A DNA stretch of 64,000 bases, taken from the NCBI GenBank assembly GCA_020249435.1, contig JADCFQ010000012.1, forward strand, positions 157,484 through 221,483, written 5' to 3'. A program made the translations under genes and the position numbers. Of this stretch, positions 31,554-41,432 are shown in pieces; the first letter of the stretch is position 1; each line of letters begins with the position of its first letter. This stretch comes from Roseomonas sp. (lineage in GTDB: Bacteria; Pseudomonadota; Alphaproteobacteria; Acetobacterales; Acetobacteraceae). Under the pieces are notes generated by a model, which did no database searches, was not told where the DNA came from, and saw nothing but the letters and a program-made list of their open reading frames with translations.

Positions 31554-32786
31554 TTATGCGAAAGCCTGCTGCCGGCGGTTAAGCCGCCACATCAGCCAAA
31601 GCGCAATGGATAGATTGACGAGATTCCAAGCAATGCCGTTCAGCATCGCCGCCGTATAGCCGCCGGTTGCATCAAACAGCGCCCCCGCCATCCAACCACC
31701 CACGGCCATGCCGACCATGGTGGAAGAAAGCGCCAGACCAACGCGGCTGCCGGCCTGCGATGGTGGGAAGTTTTCACGCACGATCATGGCGTAGCAGGGC
31801 ACCAACCCGCCCTGGAACAGGCCGAACATGAAGGAAACCAGGAACAGCGCCATCAACCCATCCGATGGCAGGAACATCAGCAATGCGACACCTTGCAGCA
31901 TGGAGGAAAGCACAAGGGTTCTGACACCACCAATGCGATCCATGATGAAGCCGAAAATCAGCCGCGAAGCAATGCCGCTCGCGAGCATGACGGAGAGCAT
32001 CTCCGCGCCGCGTGCCGCGCCATAGCCAAGGTCCACGCAATAGGCGACGATGTGCACCTGCGGCATGGCCATGGCGATGCAACAGGTGATGCCGGCCAGA
32101 ATGATCAGTGTCTGCAAGACATTGGGCGGCAGCTCAAGCGCCATGGGGTTGCGTGGCACAACACTGCCAGGTGCAGCCGGCGCGGGCATCGGCGCGCGGG
32201 TGCGCAGCAGAAGGGCGAGCGGCACCAACGTCACGAAACTCGCAATGCCCATGATCAGATGCGCCTGACGCCAACCAATCGTAGAAATGCCCCATTGCAG
32301 AAGGGTCGGCCAAAAGGTGCCGGCGAAGTAATTTCCAGACGCCGCGAGCGCCATGGCAATGCCGCGGCGCTTTTCAAACCAGAGCGAGACATCGGCAATC
32401 AAAGGGCTGAATACCGCCGCTGCGCCAAAGCAACTGAACAACACGCCATAGGCAAGACCAAAGGTGAAAAGGCTTGGCGCGAAATAGGTCGCGATGCCGC
32501 CAAGCCCGATGGAGGTGGCACCAATCAGCACCGGTACCATGACGCCGAAACGATCCGAAAGCCGGCCCATCATAATGCCGCCCACCATGAAGCCCACCAT
32601 GGTCATGGTATAGGGTAGCGAAGCACCGGCGCGCAGCGTGCCGAATTCTGCTTGCACCGCAGGCAACACCACCACCACCGTCCACATTGGCGCGCTGCCG
32701 ATCATGCTGATCAAAAGTGCAATCGCCAAACGCGTCCAGGCAGCGCGGCCATCCAAGCGGCTGTCACGCATCAACGGAGCATTCAT
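31554..32786 (-). CDS. MFS transporter
   Basis: 12-TM-like sequence; GGIMMGRLSDRFGVMVPV motif. Confidence 0.9.
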   Translation of the reverse strand: MNAPLMRDSRLDGRAAWTRLAIALLISMIGSAPMWTVVVVLPAVQAEFGTLRAGASLPYTMTMVGFMVGGIMMGRLSDRFGVMVPVLIGATSIGLGGIATYFAPSLFTFGLAYGVLFSCFGAAAVFSPLIADVSLWFEKRRGIAMALAASGNYFAGTFWPTLLQWGISTIGWRQAHLIMGIASFVTLVPLALLLRTRAPMPAPAAPGSVVPRNPMALELPPNVLQTLIILAGITCCIAMAMPQVHIVAYCVDLGYGAARGAEMLSVMLASGIASRLIFGFIMDRIGGVRTLVLSSMLQGVALLMFLPSDGLMALFLVSFMFGLFQGGLVPCYAMIVRENFPPSQAGSRVGLALSSTMVGMAVGGWMAGALFDATGGYTAAMLNGIAWNLVNLSIALWLMWRLNRRQQAFA

Positions 32787-33637
32787 TGGTTTTGCGCTTG
32801 CTTGCCCGGTGCCCAGCGATAGGCGCGCGCGGTCGCTTCACCCATCAGCATGGCGCGATCACTATCAGAAAGCCGATCCGATTTCAGGAAGGCATCCACG
32901 CCTTCGGCATAGGTCATCAACTCCACGGCGCGAGTCCAATCCGTGCCCCAAAGGCAGCGCCGCAAGCCGAAGGCATCGAATATGCGCGCGAGCGGTTCCC
33001 AGATATCGGCGTAAGGATATTCCCCGCGCGACAACGTACACGCACCGGTGATTTTCACGACGATATTGGGGAAAGCTGCCAACGTCAGCAGCTTCGGCAA
33101 TTCGGCAAAGCCATTATCCATGCGCGGTGGTTCAAAGGGCTGTTGCAGGCCAAGGTGATCAATCACAAGCCGCGTATTCGGATTGCGCCGCGCCAATTCA
33201 TGCACCTGATCAAGCCTGCCCCAACACAGCAGATTGACCGGCAGGTCTCGTTTCGCGGCCGTTGCCAACACGTGATTGATGCCGGGATTGGCAGGATCGG
33301 CGGAAACATCACCGCGCATCATGATGCGAATACCAACCGCACCAGGTGTGGCCTGCCAATCCGCAATGGTCTCGGCCACCGCCGGATCATTGGGATCAAC
33401 CGGTTTTATCAGTGCGAAACGATCAGGATAGGTATTGCGGACAGAAACCGCGTAGCTCGCGTCAAAGCGATACATGGTGAAGGCAGAAACCAGAATCGCG
33501 CCAGCCACACCGACTGCGTCCATGGCCTTCACCATGTCAGCACCCGTGACCTCTGGCGGGCCATGCAGCACCGCATGCCAGGGGCGGCCCGGATGGTTGC
33601 GTTCATAGGCATGGACTTGCGCGTCAATGATCGGCAT
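32783..33637 (-). CDS. Amidohydrolase family protein (TIM-barrel, Amidohydro_2-like)
   Basis: MPIIDAQVHAYERNHPGRPW...RLVIDHLGL...CLWGTDWTR. Confidence 0.88.
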   Translation of the reverse strand: MPIIDAQVHAYERNHPGRPWHAVLHGPPEVTGADMVKAMDAVGVAGAILVSAFTMYRFDASYAVSVRNTYPDRFALIKPVDPNDPAVAETIADWQATPGAVGIRIMMRGDVSADPANPGINHVLATAAKRDLPVNLLCWGRLDQVHELARRNPNTRLVIDHLGLQQPFEPPRMDNGFAELPKLLTLAAFPNIVVKITGACTLSRGEYPYADIWEPLARIFDAFGLRRCLWGTDWTRAVELMTYAEGVDAFLKSDRLSDSDRAMLMGEATARAYRWAPGKQAQNQ

Positions 33638-33750
33638 GGCGGTTCCCCGGGCGTGCTTCGGTCCGGAAGCCTAGCAGGCTGATGACATGCATAGCCAGAT
33701 TTCCGTATTCATGATTGACTGTTGCCGCATTTCGATAAGGTTGCAATGCG

Positions 33751-33909
33751 GTGTCTGGTTCCTTGTTCAGCCATGCTGATCTTGTAAAGCGAGTGCGTCC
33801 CGACCATCCGCTTCAGGTGATTCGTGGCCTGGTCAACGGCGCTGTGGCTGATCTTACGCCAGCATTGAATGCGCTTTTTGTGCCATTCGGTCGCGCATCC
33901 ATCCGGCCT
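33751..33909 (+). pseudogene. IS5-like transposase N-terminal remnant
   Basis: GSLFSHADLVKRVRPDHPLQVIRGLVNGAVADLTPALNALFVPFGRASIRP resembles the N-terminal 'DHPLRAIR..V...L..L...F..LY...GRPSI.P' region of IS5-superfamily transposases, then loses similarity. Confidence 0.6.
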
Positions 33910-34174
33910 CGGCACTATTCGCCGTGCCGGCACGCCTATTGGCGCCTATACCACGGTGTTGTGTCAGGCAATGCTGGCCCTCCTGCGACGCGGGCAGCAA
34001 GTGGCAGAATTGGAAAATGTGCCACGCATAACGTTTTCAGCACACACCATCATCGACATGGCTGAATTCCTCGGCAGGTTGGGGTGCCTGTGTGCGCGAG
34101 CTTATGGCATTCCGACAGGGAAAATACCTAATGCCAGCAGAGAAATTCGCGGCGCTATTGGACTGTGCCAATGA
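33910..34174 (+). pseudogene. C-terminal remnant of an unidentified gene, overlapping the next ORF by ATGA
   Basis: Frame of track ORF 33869..34174 reads GLGTIRRAGTPIGAYTTVLCQAMLALLRRGQQVAELENVPRITFSAHTIIDMAEFL...; no N-terminal half; stop overlaps the kinase-fragment start (caATGActg). Confidence 0.35.
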
Positions 34175-34548
34175 CTGCGCCCGTGCCCCGCCTGCTGGCC
34201 CATGACCTAACTGGCGCGCTGGATACCGTGGTGGAAATGGTCGCGCTATGCGGTCCGGTCCCTGTTCGCTGGGAAGCCACGCTGCGACAGGGCAGCGCAG
34301 CCTTTTCCGGTGGATCACATGAGACGCCGCGTGATGCCGCCATCAGAGCCATCTGGGCTTTCGCACCTTTGGTGGCTGAGGCAGCCATCGCCTTTCGGAA
34401 ATTGGATAGTCCGCTTCGCGACAATGTCACGGCAGAACTCGCAACCTGCCTGGCCGCAGGTTTCTGGCACCATTGCGTGTTGGCTCCTGCCTTCCCGGCA
34501 CAGGGCCGCATCGGCCGTGATGGTCGCGTATTGGCGCAGATGGGCTGA
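34171..34548 (+). pseudogene. Truncated four-carbon acid sugar kinase (DUF1537/OtnK-like), N-terminal part only
   Basis: RLLAHDLTGALD (cf. ADDLTGALD) and FRKLDSPLRDNVTAEL (cf. KKIDSTLRGNVxAEL); terminates at AFPAQGRIGRDGRVLAQMG with no ATP-binding C-terminal half. Confidence 0.65.
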
Positions 34549-34701
34549 TTCAGAGCAGTACTCGCCCCTGCCCCCGATGATCCGGCGCGGCGGGAATGCT
34601 TCATCCCCTTGCCCTTTTGCCTTCCACCAGCGATGGTCGCGTAGCTGCGCCAGGCATTGCTTTCATTTTTTTCGCAATGCTCAGGCCATGAAGGACGGGT
34701 A

Positions 34702-36225
34702 ATGCACATCGTTTGGTTCAAGAAAGACCTGCGTGTGGCAGACCATAGGCCCTTGGCGATGGCGGCTTCGCGTGGTGCGATCCTGCCGCTTTATATCGCC
34801 GAACCCGGTTTCTGGGCAGGGCAGGATGCATCCGCGCGCCAATGGGCTTTCGCCGCGGAATGCTTGCAGGAATTGCAGGCCGATCTGGCAGCACTTGGAC
34901 AGCCCTTATGCGTCATGACGGGTGATGCCGTTTCAATCTTCAGAGACCTGCATCAACGCCACGGCATCACAGGCTTATGGAGCCACGAAGAAACAGGCAA
35001 TGGCTGGACTTATGCACGGGATTTGGCCGTGGCAGCATGGGCCAAGGAAGCCGGGGTGCCGTGGTATGAAGCGCCGCAATTCGGTGTCATCCGCAGGCTC
35101 AAAACGCGTGATGGTTGGGCGCGGGCGTGGGATCGCCAGATGGCGGAACGCATCACGCCGCCGCCCTCCGCCTTGCAACCGCTTAAAGGCGAATGGCCAA
35201 CCTCTGTGCCGAGCGCATCCGCGCTTGGTCTTGCGCCAGACCACTGCCCCCATCGCCAAGCCGGGGGCAAACAAGCAGCAACTGGATGCTTGCATAGCTT
35301 TTTGCACAAACGCGGCCGCGATTACCGCTTTGAGATGTCGAGCCCACTGACAGCCTTTGATGCCTGTTCACGGCTTTCGCCGCATCTGACCTGGGGCAGC
35401 CTTTCCATGCGCGAAGTGGCGCAAGCAAGCGCTGCCAGGATGGAGGCGCTACGATATTCGCCGGATGCCGATGCCCGCGCCTGGCGCGCTTCCCTTGTTT
35501 CCTTCATGGGGCGGCAGCATTGGCATTGCCACTTCATGCAAAAGCTTGAAGACGAACCGCGGCTGGAATTTGAAAATCTGCATCATGCCTATGATGGCGT
35601 ACGCCCAGATATCGCGGACCCGGCTAAGCTTTCAGCCTGGGCCAATGGGGAAACCGGATTTCCCTTTCTTGACGCTTGTATGCGCGAACTCAATCAGCAT
35701 GGCTGGATCAATTTTCGAATGAGAGCCATGCTGGTTTCCTTCGCGAGCCACCATCTGTGGCTGCCCTGGCGGGAGACTGGGCTGCACCTCGCGCGTAAAT
35801 TCGTGGATTACGAAGCGGGCATTCATTGGCCACAAGTGCAGATGCAATCCGGTACAACTGGCATCAATACGATCCGCATTTACAACCCCGTAAAGCAGGG
35901 GATGGACCAGGACCCTTCCGGGGCATTCATCCGCGCTCAAATACCCGAATTGGCTGCTCTGCCCAATGCATTCATTCATGAACCTTGGCGTTGGCCCGAA
36001 GCGGCACAGCTGCGCTACCCGAAACCGATCGTGGATAATGCCGCCGCTGCCAAGGCTGCCCGGGACATTCTTTATGGTCTACGCAAGAGGGCAGGACATC
36101 ACCTTGAATCCGGAAAAATTGCTGAAAAGCATGGCAGCCGAAAGGCAGGCCTACCCATGACCGGCAGTAAAGCCAGACCAGGCAGAAAGACCCAAACTCA
36201 CGCGCAATTCAAAATGGATTTTTGA
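34702..36225 (+). CDS. Cryptochrome/photolyase family protein (FAD-binding)
   Basis: MHIVWFKKDLRVADHRPLAMAA; TGFPFLDACMRELNQHGWINFRMRAMLVSFASHHLWLPWR. Confidence 0.9.
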   Translation: MHIVWFKKDLRVADHRPLAMAASRGAILPLYIAEPGFWAGQDASARQWAFAAECLQELQADLAALGQPLCVMTGDAVSIFRDLHQRHGITGLWSHEETGNGWTYARDLAVAAWAKEAGVPWYEAPQFGVIRRLKTRDGWARAWDRQMAERITPPPSALQPLKGEWPTSVPSASALGLAPDHCPHRQAGGKQAATGCLHSFLHKRGRDYRFEMSSPLTAFDACSRLSPHLTWGSLSMREVAQASAARMEALRYSPDADARAWRASLVSFMGRQHWHCHFMQKLEDEPRLEFENLHHAYDGVRPDIADPAKLSAWANGETGFPFLDACMRELNQHGWINFRMRAMLVSFASHHLWLPWRETGLHLARKFVDYEAGIHWPQVQMQSGTTGINTIRIYNPVKQGMDQDPSGAFIRAQIPELAALPNAFIHEPWRWPEAAQLRYPKPIVDNAAAAKAARDILYGLRKRAGHHLESGKIAEKHGSRKAGLPMTGSKARPGRKTQTHAQFKMDF

Positions 36226-36405
36226 TTGCGAATTATGCGCAGAACAAATTTTCTAACCACGTATATCGGTGATCCAGTGAGCGATGCGTGCACTGCTCCC
36301 TGAAAACTGGATCGATTTGAGTTGGCATTTTCTGCCCTGATTTTCCTGGCTGAGGAGCGGGGGAAACGATAAAGGCATCGAAGTTTACGAACGCGCAAAA
36401 GGCGT

Positions 36406-36729
36406 TCAATTTAGGCAGGGTGCGGATGGGCACCCTGTGGCCGGGAATCGCTGCCTTGTCTCAGCGGCAACGCGGTTCGGGTGAGGCATCTTTGCGCCAG
36501 GAAGCCGGTTGATCAGGCCATCCGCGCCGCAGGCCTGGAAGTTCCAACAGATTTCGTAGAATCGCTGCCGGGAATGGCCCATCATCTTGCAGCCGCGGCT
36601 CACATTCGACAATTCGGCAGCGATTTCGAGTAACGACAGCTTGCGTCGTGATGCCTTGTCTTTCGTGATCTCTTGTGTTGAGGATTGTGTCGTAGCGCCA
36701 ACAAACCCGCTTCCACGATGTCCGGCCAC
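36406..36729 (-). pseudogene. IS481-family transposase N-terminal remnant
   Basis: RRKLSLLEIAAELSNVSRGCKMMGHSRQRFYEICWNFQACGADGLINRLPGAKMPHPNRVAAET is the IS481-type HTH region; no DDE catalytic domain follows. Confidence 0.75.
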
Positions 36730-36732
36730 CGC

Positions 36733-36771
36733 GAACCGGGCGCGCAGACCCCGGCGGTCCGCGCCCGGTTC
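36733..36771. terminator. Perfect 12-bp inverted repeat
   Basis: GAACCGGGCGCG-N15-CGCGCCCGGTTC, downstream of the 36846-38597 minus gene. Confidence 0.45.
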
Positions 36772-36845
36772 CGCCGGCGGCCTATGTCAGGCGATGATCG
36801 TAGGGCGACATTCAGGATTTTCCAGCGGCGTCGCGCAATGCCGCC

Positions 36846-38597
36846 CTATGCATCATCCATTGGCAGCCCGGCCTTGCCCAACCCGGCAACAAGGGCATCA
36901 ACGGCCGACGCTCGCTTGATCGAAACAGAATAGTAGATGCGCGTGCTTTTTTGTGTCTCCTTTGGGCTGAGCGCCAAAAGGCGGCTTACTGCGGCATTGC
37001 CCTCTTCAATCCGATCAAGCAAACCCAAGCAGGCCGCGCGTATCCGCCAGGCAGGCAAATAATCGGGCTTTTCAAGAAGGGTACGGTTGGCCCATTCCAG
37101 GCTTTCTTCGTATCTTCCGGCGGTAAAGGTCGCGAAGGCAGCGGCAGTCAGCTTGTTATAGGTCTGCGCATCGCGGGGGCTGAGCCGTTGTGCGCGCTCC
37201 AGATGGGCCAGTGCAACCTCACAATCCCCCTGATAGGCCCTGGCCATGCCACTATACGTCAGCGCATCAGATGAATTGGGGTTGATGGTCAAGGCACGAT
37301 CAATCAGCGCGATGCCTCCGCTTGTGTCGCCGCCAGCCAAAGTCATGATAATACCTGCCATCCAGAGCACTTCAGAATCATTTGGTTCAAGTTCTGCGGC
37401 GCGGCGCGCCATCATCGCAGCTTCAGTTACCGAAGGATCATCAGGCCTGACCCAGCCCTGTATTTTGCGAAAATTACGGCACCTTCCACCGAGCGCCAGG
37501 CAGCGAGCATTATCGGGATCAAGGCGCAAGGCCCGATCGGTCAGATCCTTCGCGATTTCGACATCATTTTGGGTCAGGCGATAGAAATGTCCTGTGGCGC
37601 GCAGGAACAGGTCATGGGCCACGATGCTTTGTGGTGGCTCACGGAAAACGCGCTCAACCTCCGCAAACAAAAGTCGCGGTTCAATGATCGCAGCAACGCC
37701 TTCGGTAACGCGATCCTGTAGTGCAAAGATATCGGCGACATCTCCCTCAAACTGGTTGGACCAGATTTGAGCACCATCCTCCGCCCTGATGAGACTGCCG
37801 GTAATGCGCATGCGCCCACCCGCGCGCCGTACCGTACCATTCAGCAAATAGCGCACCCCCAGTTCCTGCCCGATCTGGTGTGGCGGGATAGCGCGGTTCT
37901 TGTAGGTGAAGGACGAACCGCGCCCGATCACGAACAGAAATTGAATACGCGACAAGGCATTGATGATATCCTCAACAACCCCATCGGCGAAGAATTCCTG
38001 TTCCGGGTCTGTACTCAAATTGGCGAAGGGGAGAACCGCGATGGAGGGCTTTTCCGGCAGGCTCGGGTAGGCAGGCTTTCTATCATGTTCTTCTTCCAGG
38101 ACACGAAAGCAACGTACCCGCTGGGATATGCCCCTAACTTCCAAGGCTCCCAGGAATTCGAAACGACAATTCGTGCTTTCCCTAACGGCCTCATGAACTG
38201 AACCAGAAACAATGATATCGCCCGGCTTGGCCATATGCTGCAGTCTTGCCGCCACATTGAGCACGGAACCAAAGACCTTGCTTCCCTGCGTCACTACCTC
38301 ACCCATATGGAGGCCCATACGGAAAAGGATTTGCTGTTTGCCCGGCTCGGACGAATTGTCCTTCGACATGCTGTCCTGCGCCTGAAGCGCGGCCCGCAGC
38401 GCTGAAGGCGCCAGGGCGAAGCGTGCCAATAGGCCGTCACCGGCTGTGCTGAAGACTTCCCCATCTGCCGTGGAGATGATGTTACTCAGATTCGCCATGG
38501 AAGAGGCCACCCGGGCGAAGGCCTCCTCCTCATCCAGTTCCATCATCGCAGTGTAGCCCGCGACGTCAGCGGCAAAAATGACGGCTTCCTGACGCAT
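36846..38597 (-). CDS. Class III adenylate/guanylate cyclase domain protein with TolB-like and TPR regions
   Basis: FAADVAGYTAMMELDEEEAFARV...FSTAGDGLLARF (cyclase); IAVLPFANLSTDPEQEFFADGVVEDI; C-terminal TPRs. Confidence 0.9.
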   Translation of the reverse strand: MRQEAVIFAADVAGYTAMMELDEEEAFARVASSMANLSNIISTADGEVFSTAGDGLLARFALAPSALRAALQAQDSMSKDNSSEPGKQQILFRMGLHMGEVVTQGSKVFGSVLNVAARLQHMAKPGDIIVSGSVHEAVRESTNCRFEFLGALEVRGISQRVRCFRVLEEEHDRKPAYPSLPEKPSIAVLPFANLSTDPEQEFFADGVVEDIINALSRIQFLFVIGRGSSFTYKNRAIPPHQIGQELGVRYLLNGTVRRAGGRMRITGSLIRAEDGAQIWSNQFEGDVADIFALQDRVTEGVAAIIEPRLLFAEVERVFREPPQSIVAHDLFLRATGHFYRLTQNDVEIAKDLTDRALRLDPDNARCLALGGRCRNFRKIQGWVRPDDPSVTEAAMMARRAAELEPNDSEVLWMAGIIMTLAGGDTSGGIALIDRALTINPNSSDALTYSGMARAYQGDCEVALAHLERAQRLSPRDAQTYNKLTAAAFATFTAGRYEESLEWANRTLLEKPDYLPAWRIRAACLGLLDRIEEGNAAVSRLLALSPKETQKSTRIYYSVSIKRASAVDALVAGLGKAGLPMDDA

Positions 38598-38830
38598 TCA
38601 ACCCCTTCCACGCACGTGATGCTCGTTGCGGAGAGAACCTTCGTGAAGCTTCGGCACTAGGACCGATCTTCTGGCTAACAGAACCGCATCAGCGGTCGAA
38701 CAGACGCTTTGATAAATATCGCGTGAACCGAATAAGCATGCAACCCTCCCCAAGGTCAAAGTCGCTTGGTGAAAAATCTCTCCCTCACCCAATATCACGG
38801 GCATGGTGCAGCGCAGTCGCTCGATCGCGT

Positions 38831-40315
38831 ACATGTGGAAGTTCCTGCAACCATAGGGCGAAAGATCGATTCAATAAGGGCCTGCTGTATCAGCACTCCT
38901 TAGAACACGCCGAGGCTTAAGGTGTGTTCGCCGATGCTGCGGCCGAAGATGCAAGCTGTTCAATGGCCTATTGGGAAACGGCCCTGTCGGCCCTCAATAA
39001 TCTGTTCGACCGTCCGGCATCAGCGGATCGCGAACGTGCAGCCAAAGCCCTGTCCCAAGCGCCGTTAGCGCCGTCACCCTGGAATGCGTGGCTTGACGCT
39101 TTACAACCCCTCACCGCGCCAGATCCGATCAATTGGCAAGCGAGTCTTGAGCAGTTTTCTGCGCGGATGGAAGAAATTGCCAAGACCGATCCGCAGAATG
39201 ACGAGGCGCAGGTCTTTTTCGCCCTATCCTTGCTGATGGCTGCCCCTGCCGAGGACCGATTGGATACTGCCCATCGGCATGCCGCGGCCATTCTGGAGCC
39301 GATCTGGGCGCGGCAACCAGAACATCCAGGCGTGATGCATTATCTTATCCACGCCTATGATACGCCCGATCTGGCTGGGCAGGGCATTCAGGCGGCTAAC
39401 CGCTATGCCGAGGTAGCTTCGGCATCCGCGCATGCACTTCACATGCCGTCACATATTTACGCGCGCCTTGGCATGTGGGCGCCGGCGATTGCTTCCAATA
39501 TCCGCTCAGCCGAGGTCGCGCGATCAGCCAATTCCGTGAATGATGAGCTTCATGCGCGTGATTACCTTGTCTACGCCCTGCTGCAGAGTGGTCGGACGCA
39601 TGAAGCCCAAAGGGCCTGGGCCGCAGCGCTTCAGGTGGGCCCAAGAATGAATTCTGAGCATCTGGCCGGCCCCTTCGCGATGGCCGCCATGCCGGCCCGC
39701 CTTGCGCTTGAGCCTGGCGATTGGGCCAAGGCCGCCGCTTTGCCGGTGCCAGAAGCAGGCTTTCCGCAGGTTATGGCCATCACACTATTCGCTCGTGGCC
39801 TTGGCATGGTCCGCTCTGGTCAATCGGCGGAAGCCGCGCGTGAGGTGGCGGCGCTATCAACGCTGCGCGACGCCCTGCTGGCTCAGGGATCAGTGGGCTG
39901 GGCGCATCAGGTTGGTATCCAGCGCGACTCGATTGACGCTCTGATCATGGCGGCTGCGGGTGACACCAATGGCGCCTTGGCGCAACTCGAACGCACAGCA
40001 CAAAGTGAAGATGGCCTTGCCAAGAGTGTTGTCCAGCCGGGACCTCTCGCACCAGCGCGGGAGCTTTTGGGGGAGTTGCTCTTGTCACTCGGCCGCAGCG
40101 GCGAAGCTGAGGCTGCTTTTGAGGCAGTCTTGCGGAGCAACCCGAATCGTTTCCGAACTTTGGCGGGTGCTGCAGCCGCGGCACAGGCCGAAGGGCGCGC
40201 CGGCGTTGGTTTGGCGCGCTACCGGCTACTGATCAGGATGGCCGCTGAGGCAGACGCGCCGCGTCCGGAGCTTGCTGCTGCATATGCGGCATTGGAGGCG
40301 CTGCGTAAGCGATGA
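38831..40315 (+). pseudogene. TPR protein gene interrupted by an in-frame TAA (residual ORF 38924-40315)
   Basis: Same frame reads SCNHRAKDRFNKGLLYQHSLEHAEA*GVFADAAAEDASCSMAYWETALSALNN; TAA at 38918-38920 splits the first TPR-like helix pair. Confidence 0.6.
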
Positions 40316-40403
40316 CAGCGCCTTCGCCGGCCATGTTCAAGGCAACCAAGCGGGGCGTGAACACAGACACGCCTGTGCTGCATTCCCAAACCCTGTGGCA
40401 CTG

Positions 40404-41048
40404 TCATGCCAGCACCACCGGCAAAAGCAGCAGAAAACCAAGGCTCATCAATACCATGCCGGAAAGGGCGCAGACCGGGCGATGATAACTGAAGGCCACA
40501 TGCCGCATGAAGGGATGCGCAAAAAGTACTGCGGTCAGCAGGCCAAAAAGCCAGGCCTGCGTCGCTACCAACAAAATCGCCCAGGGCACCGCATTGGTCT
40601 GCGCCAGGGGGCCGATGAATTGCGCGAAGCAATAGGCCGCTGTCACTGGGTTGGTCAGCGCAATGAAGAATCCTGTCCCAATTCCAACAATCCAGTTGTT
40701 CAGCATCTGCGGCTCGGAAAACCGAGACTGGTTCGAAAGACGCGGCGCACGAGCGCAGATGATACGAAAGGCAAGTGCCGTTAGTAAGGTGCCTGCCACC
40801 ACGCGCCCCACCATTTCCAACTCATGGGAACCCGCGAAGGCTTCCAGCAGCAGCGATGTCGCGCCAGCCACCAAGCCGGCGCCAAGTGCGATGCCAAGGC
40901 AAAAGGGCAAGGCACCACGAAACCCGCGCAGCGCGGCCATGGTGCCAATGGTCAACATATTCGGCCCCGGCGTGGCCAGGATGGCGAAATAGCCAAGGGC
41001 GAATTTCAGCAGCAGCGCGGACGAAAGGGTTGTTGCTTCAAGCATCAT
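40404..41048 (-). CDS. LysE family translocator
   Basis: LKFALGYFAILATPGPNMLTIGTMAALRGFRGALPFCLGIALG. Confidence 0.92.
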   Translation of the reverse strand: MMLEATTLSSALLLKFALGYFAILATPGPNMLTIGTMAALRGFRGALPFCLGIALGAGLVAGATSLLLEAFAGSHELEMVGRVVAGTLLTALAFRIICARAPRLSNQSRFSEPQMLNNWIVGIGTGFFIALTNPVTAAYCFAQFIGPLAQTNAVPWAILLVATQAWLFGLLTAVLFAHPFMRHVAFSYHRPVCALSGMVLMSLGFLLLLPVVLA

Positions 41049-41123
41049 GACAGCCTCCGCATTGCATCCAAAGGCAGGTCGTGGATGGGCGGCGTGGTGA
41101 GGTGCGTTGCGGCTCTCATCGCA

Positions 41124-41432
41124 TCACCGCGCCAGGTTCAGGGCGAAAAACCCGGCTACCGTCGCCGCGGTTTGCGCGGCCATGGCGGGCCAGGGGCGGG
41201 CTGCCACCCGCTCAGCCATGCCGGGCGCGGGCAGCATCACTTCCTGCGCCGCGCCAAGCTGCGGAAAATCCCAGGCATAGCCGGCACTGGGCACTTCCTG
41301 ATGCTCCACCTCGGCGCCCGTCGCGCGCAGGCCTCCGCATAGGAAGGCACAAGCCTCGGCCGGGTTGGCGGCATTTCGAAGGGATCACAGAGGAAGAAAT
41401 GCACCAGGAAGACCGCCGTAATCATGACGCGT
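41124..41432 (-). pseudogene. Dienelactone-hydrolase-like C-terminal remnant with in-frame stop
   Basis: Minus frame reads TRHDYGGLPGAFLPL*SLRNAANPAEACAFLCGGLRATGAEVEHQEVPSAGYAWDFPQLG...RPWPAMAAQTAATVAGFFALNLAR; in-frame TGA at 41385-41387. Confidence 0.4.

Noticed and set aside
36301-36350. GCATTTTC...GATTTTCC stretch considered as a third copy of the 44-nt element
   Set aside because: Lacks the inner inverted repeat and the GAAAATGC closing arm.
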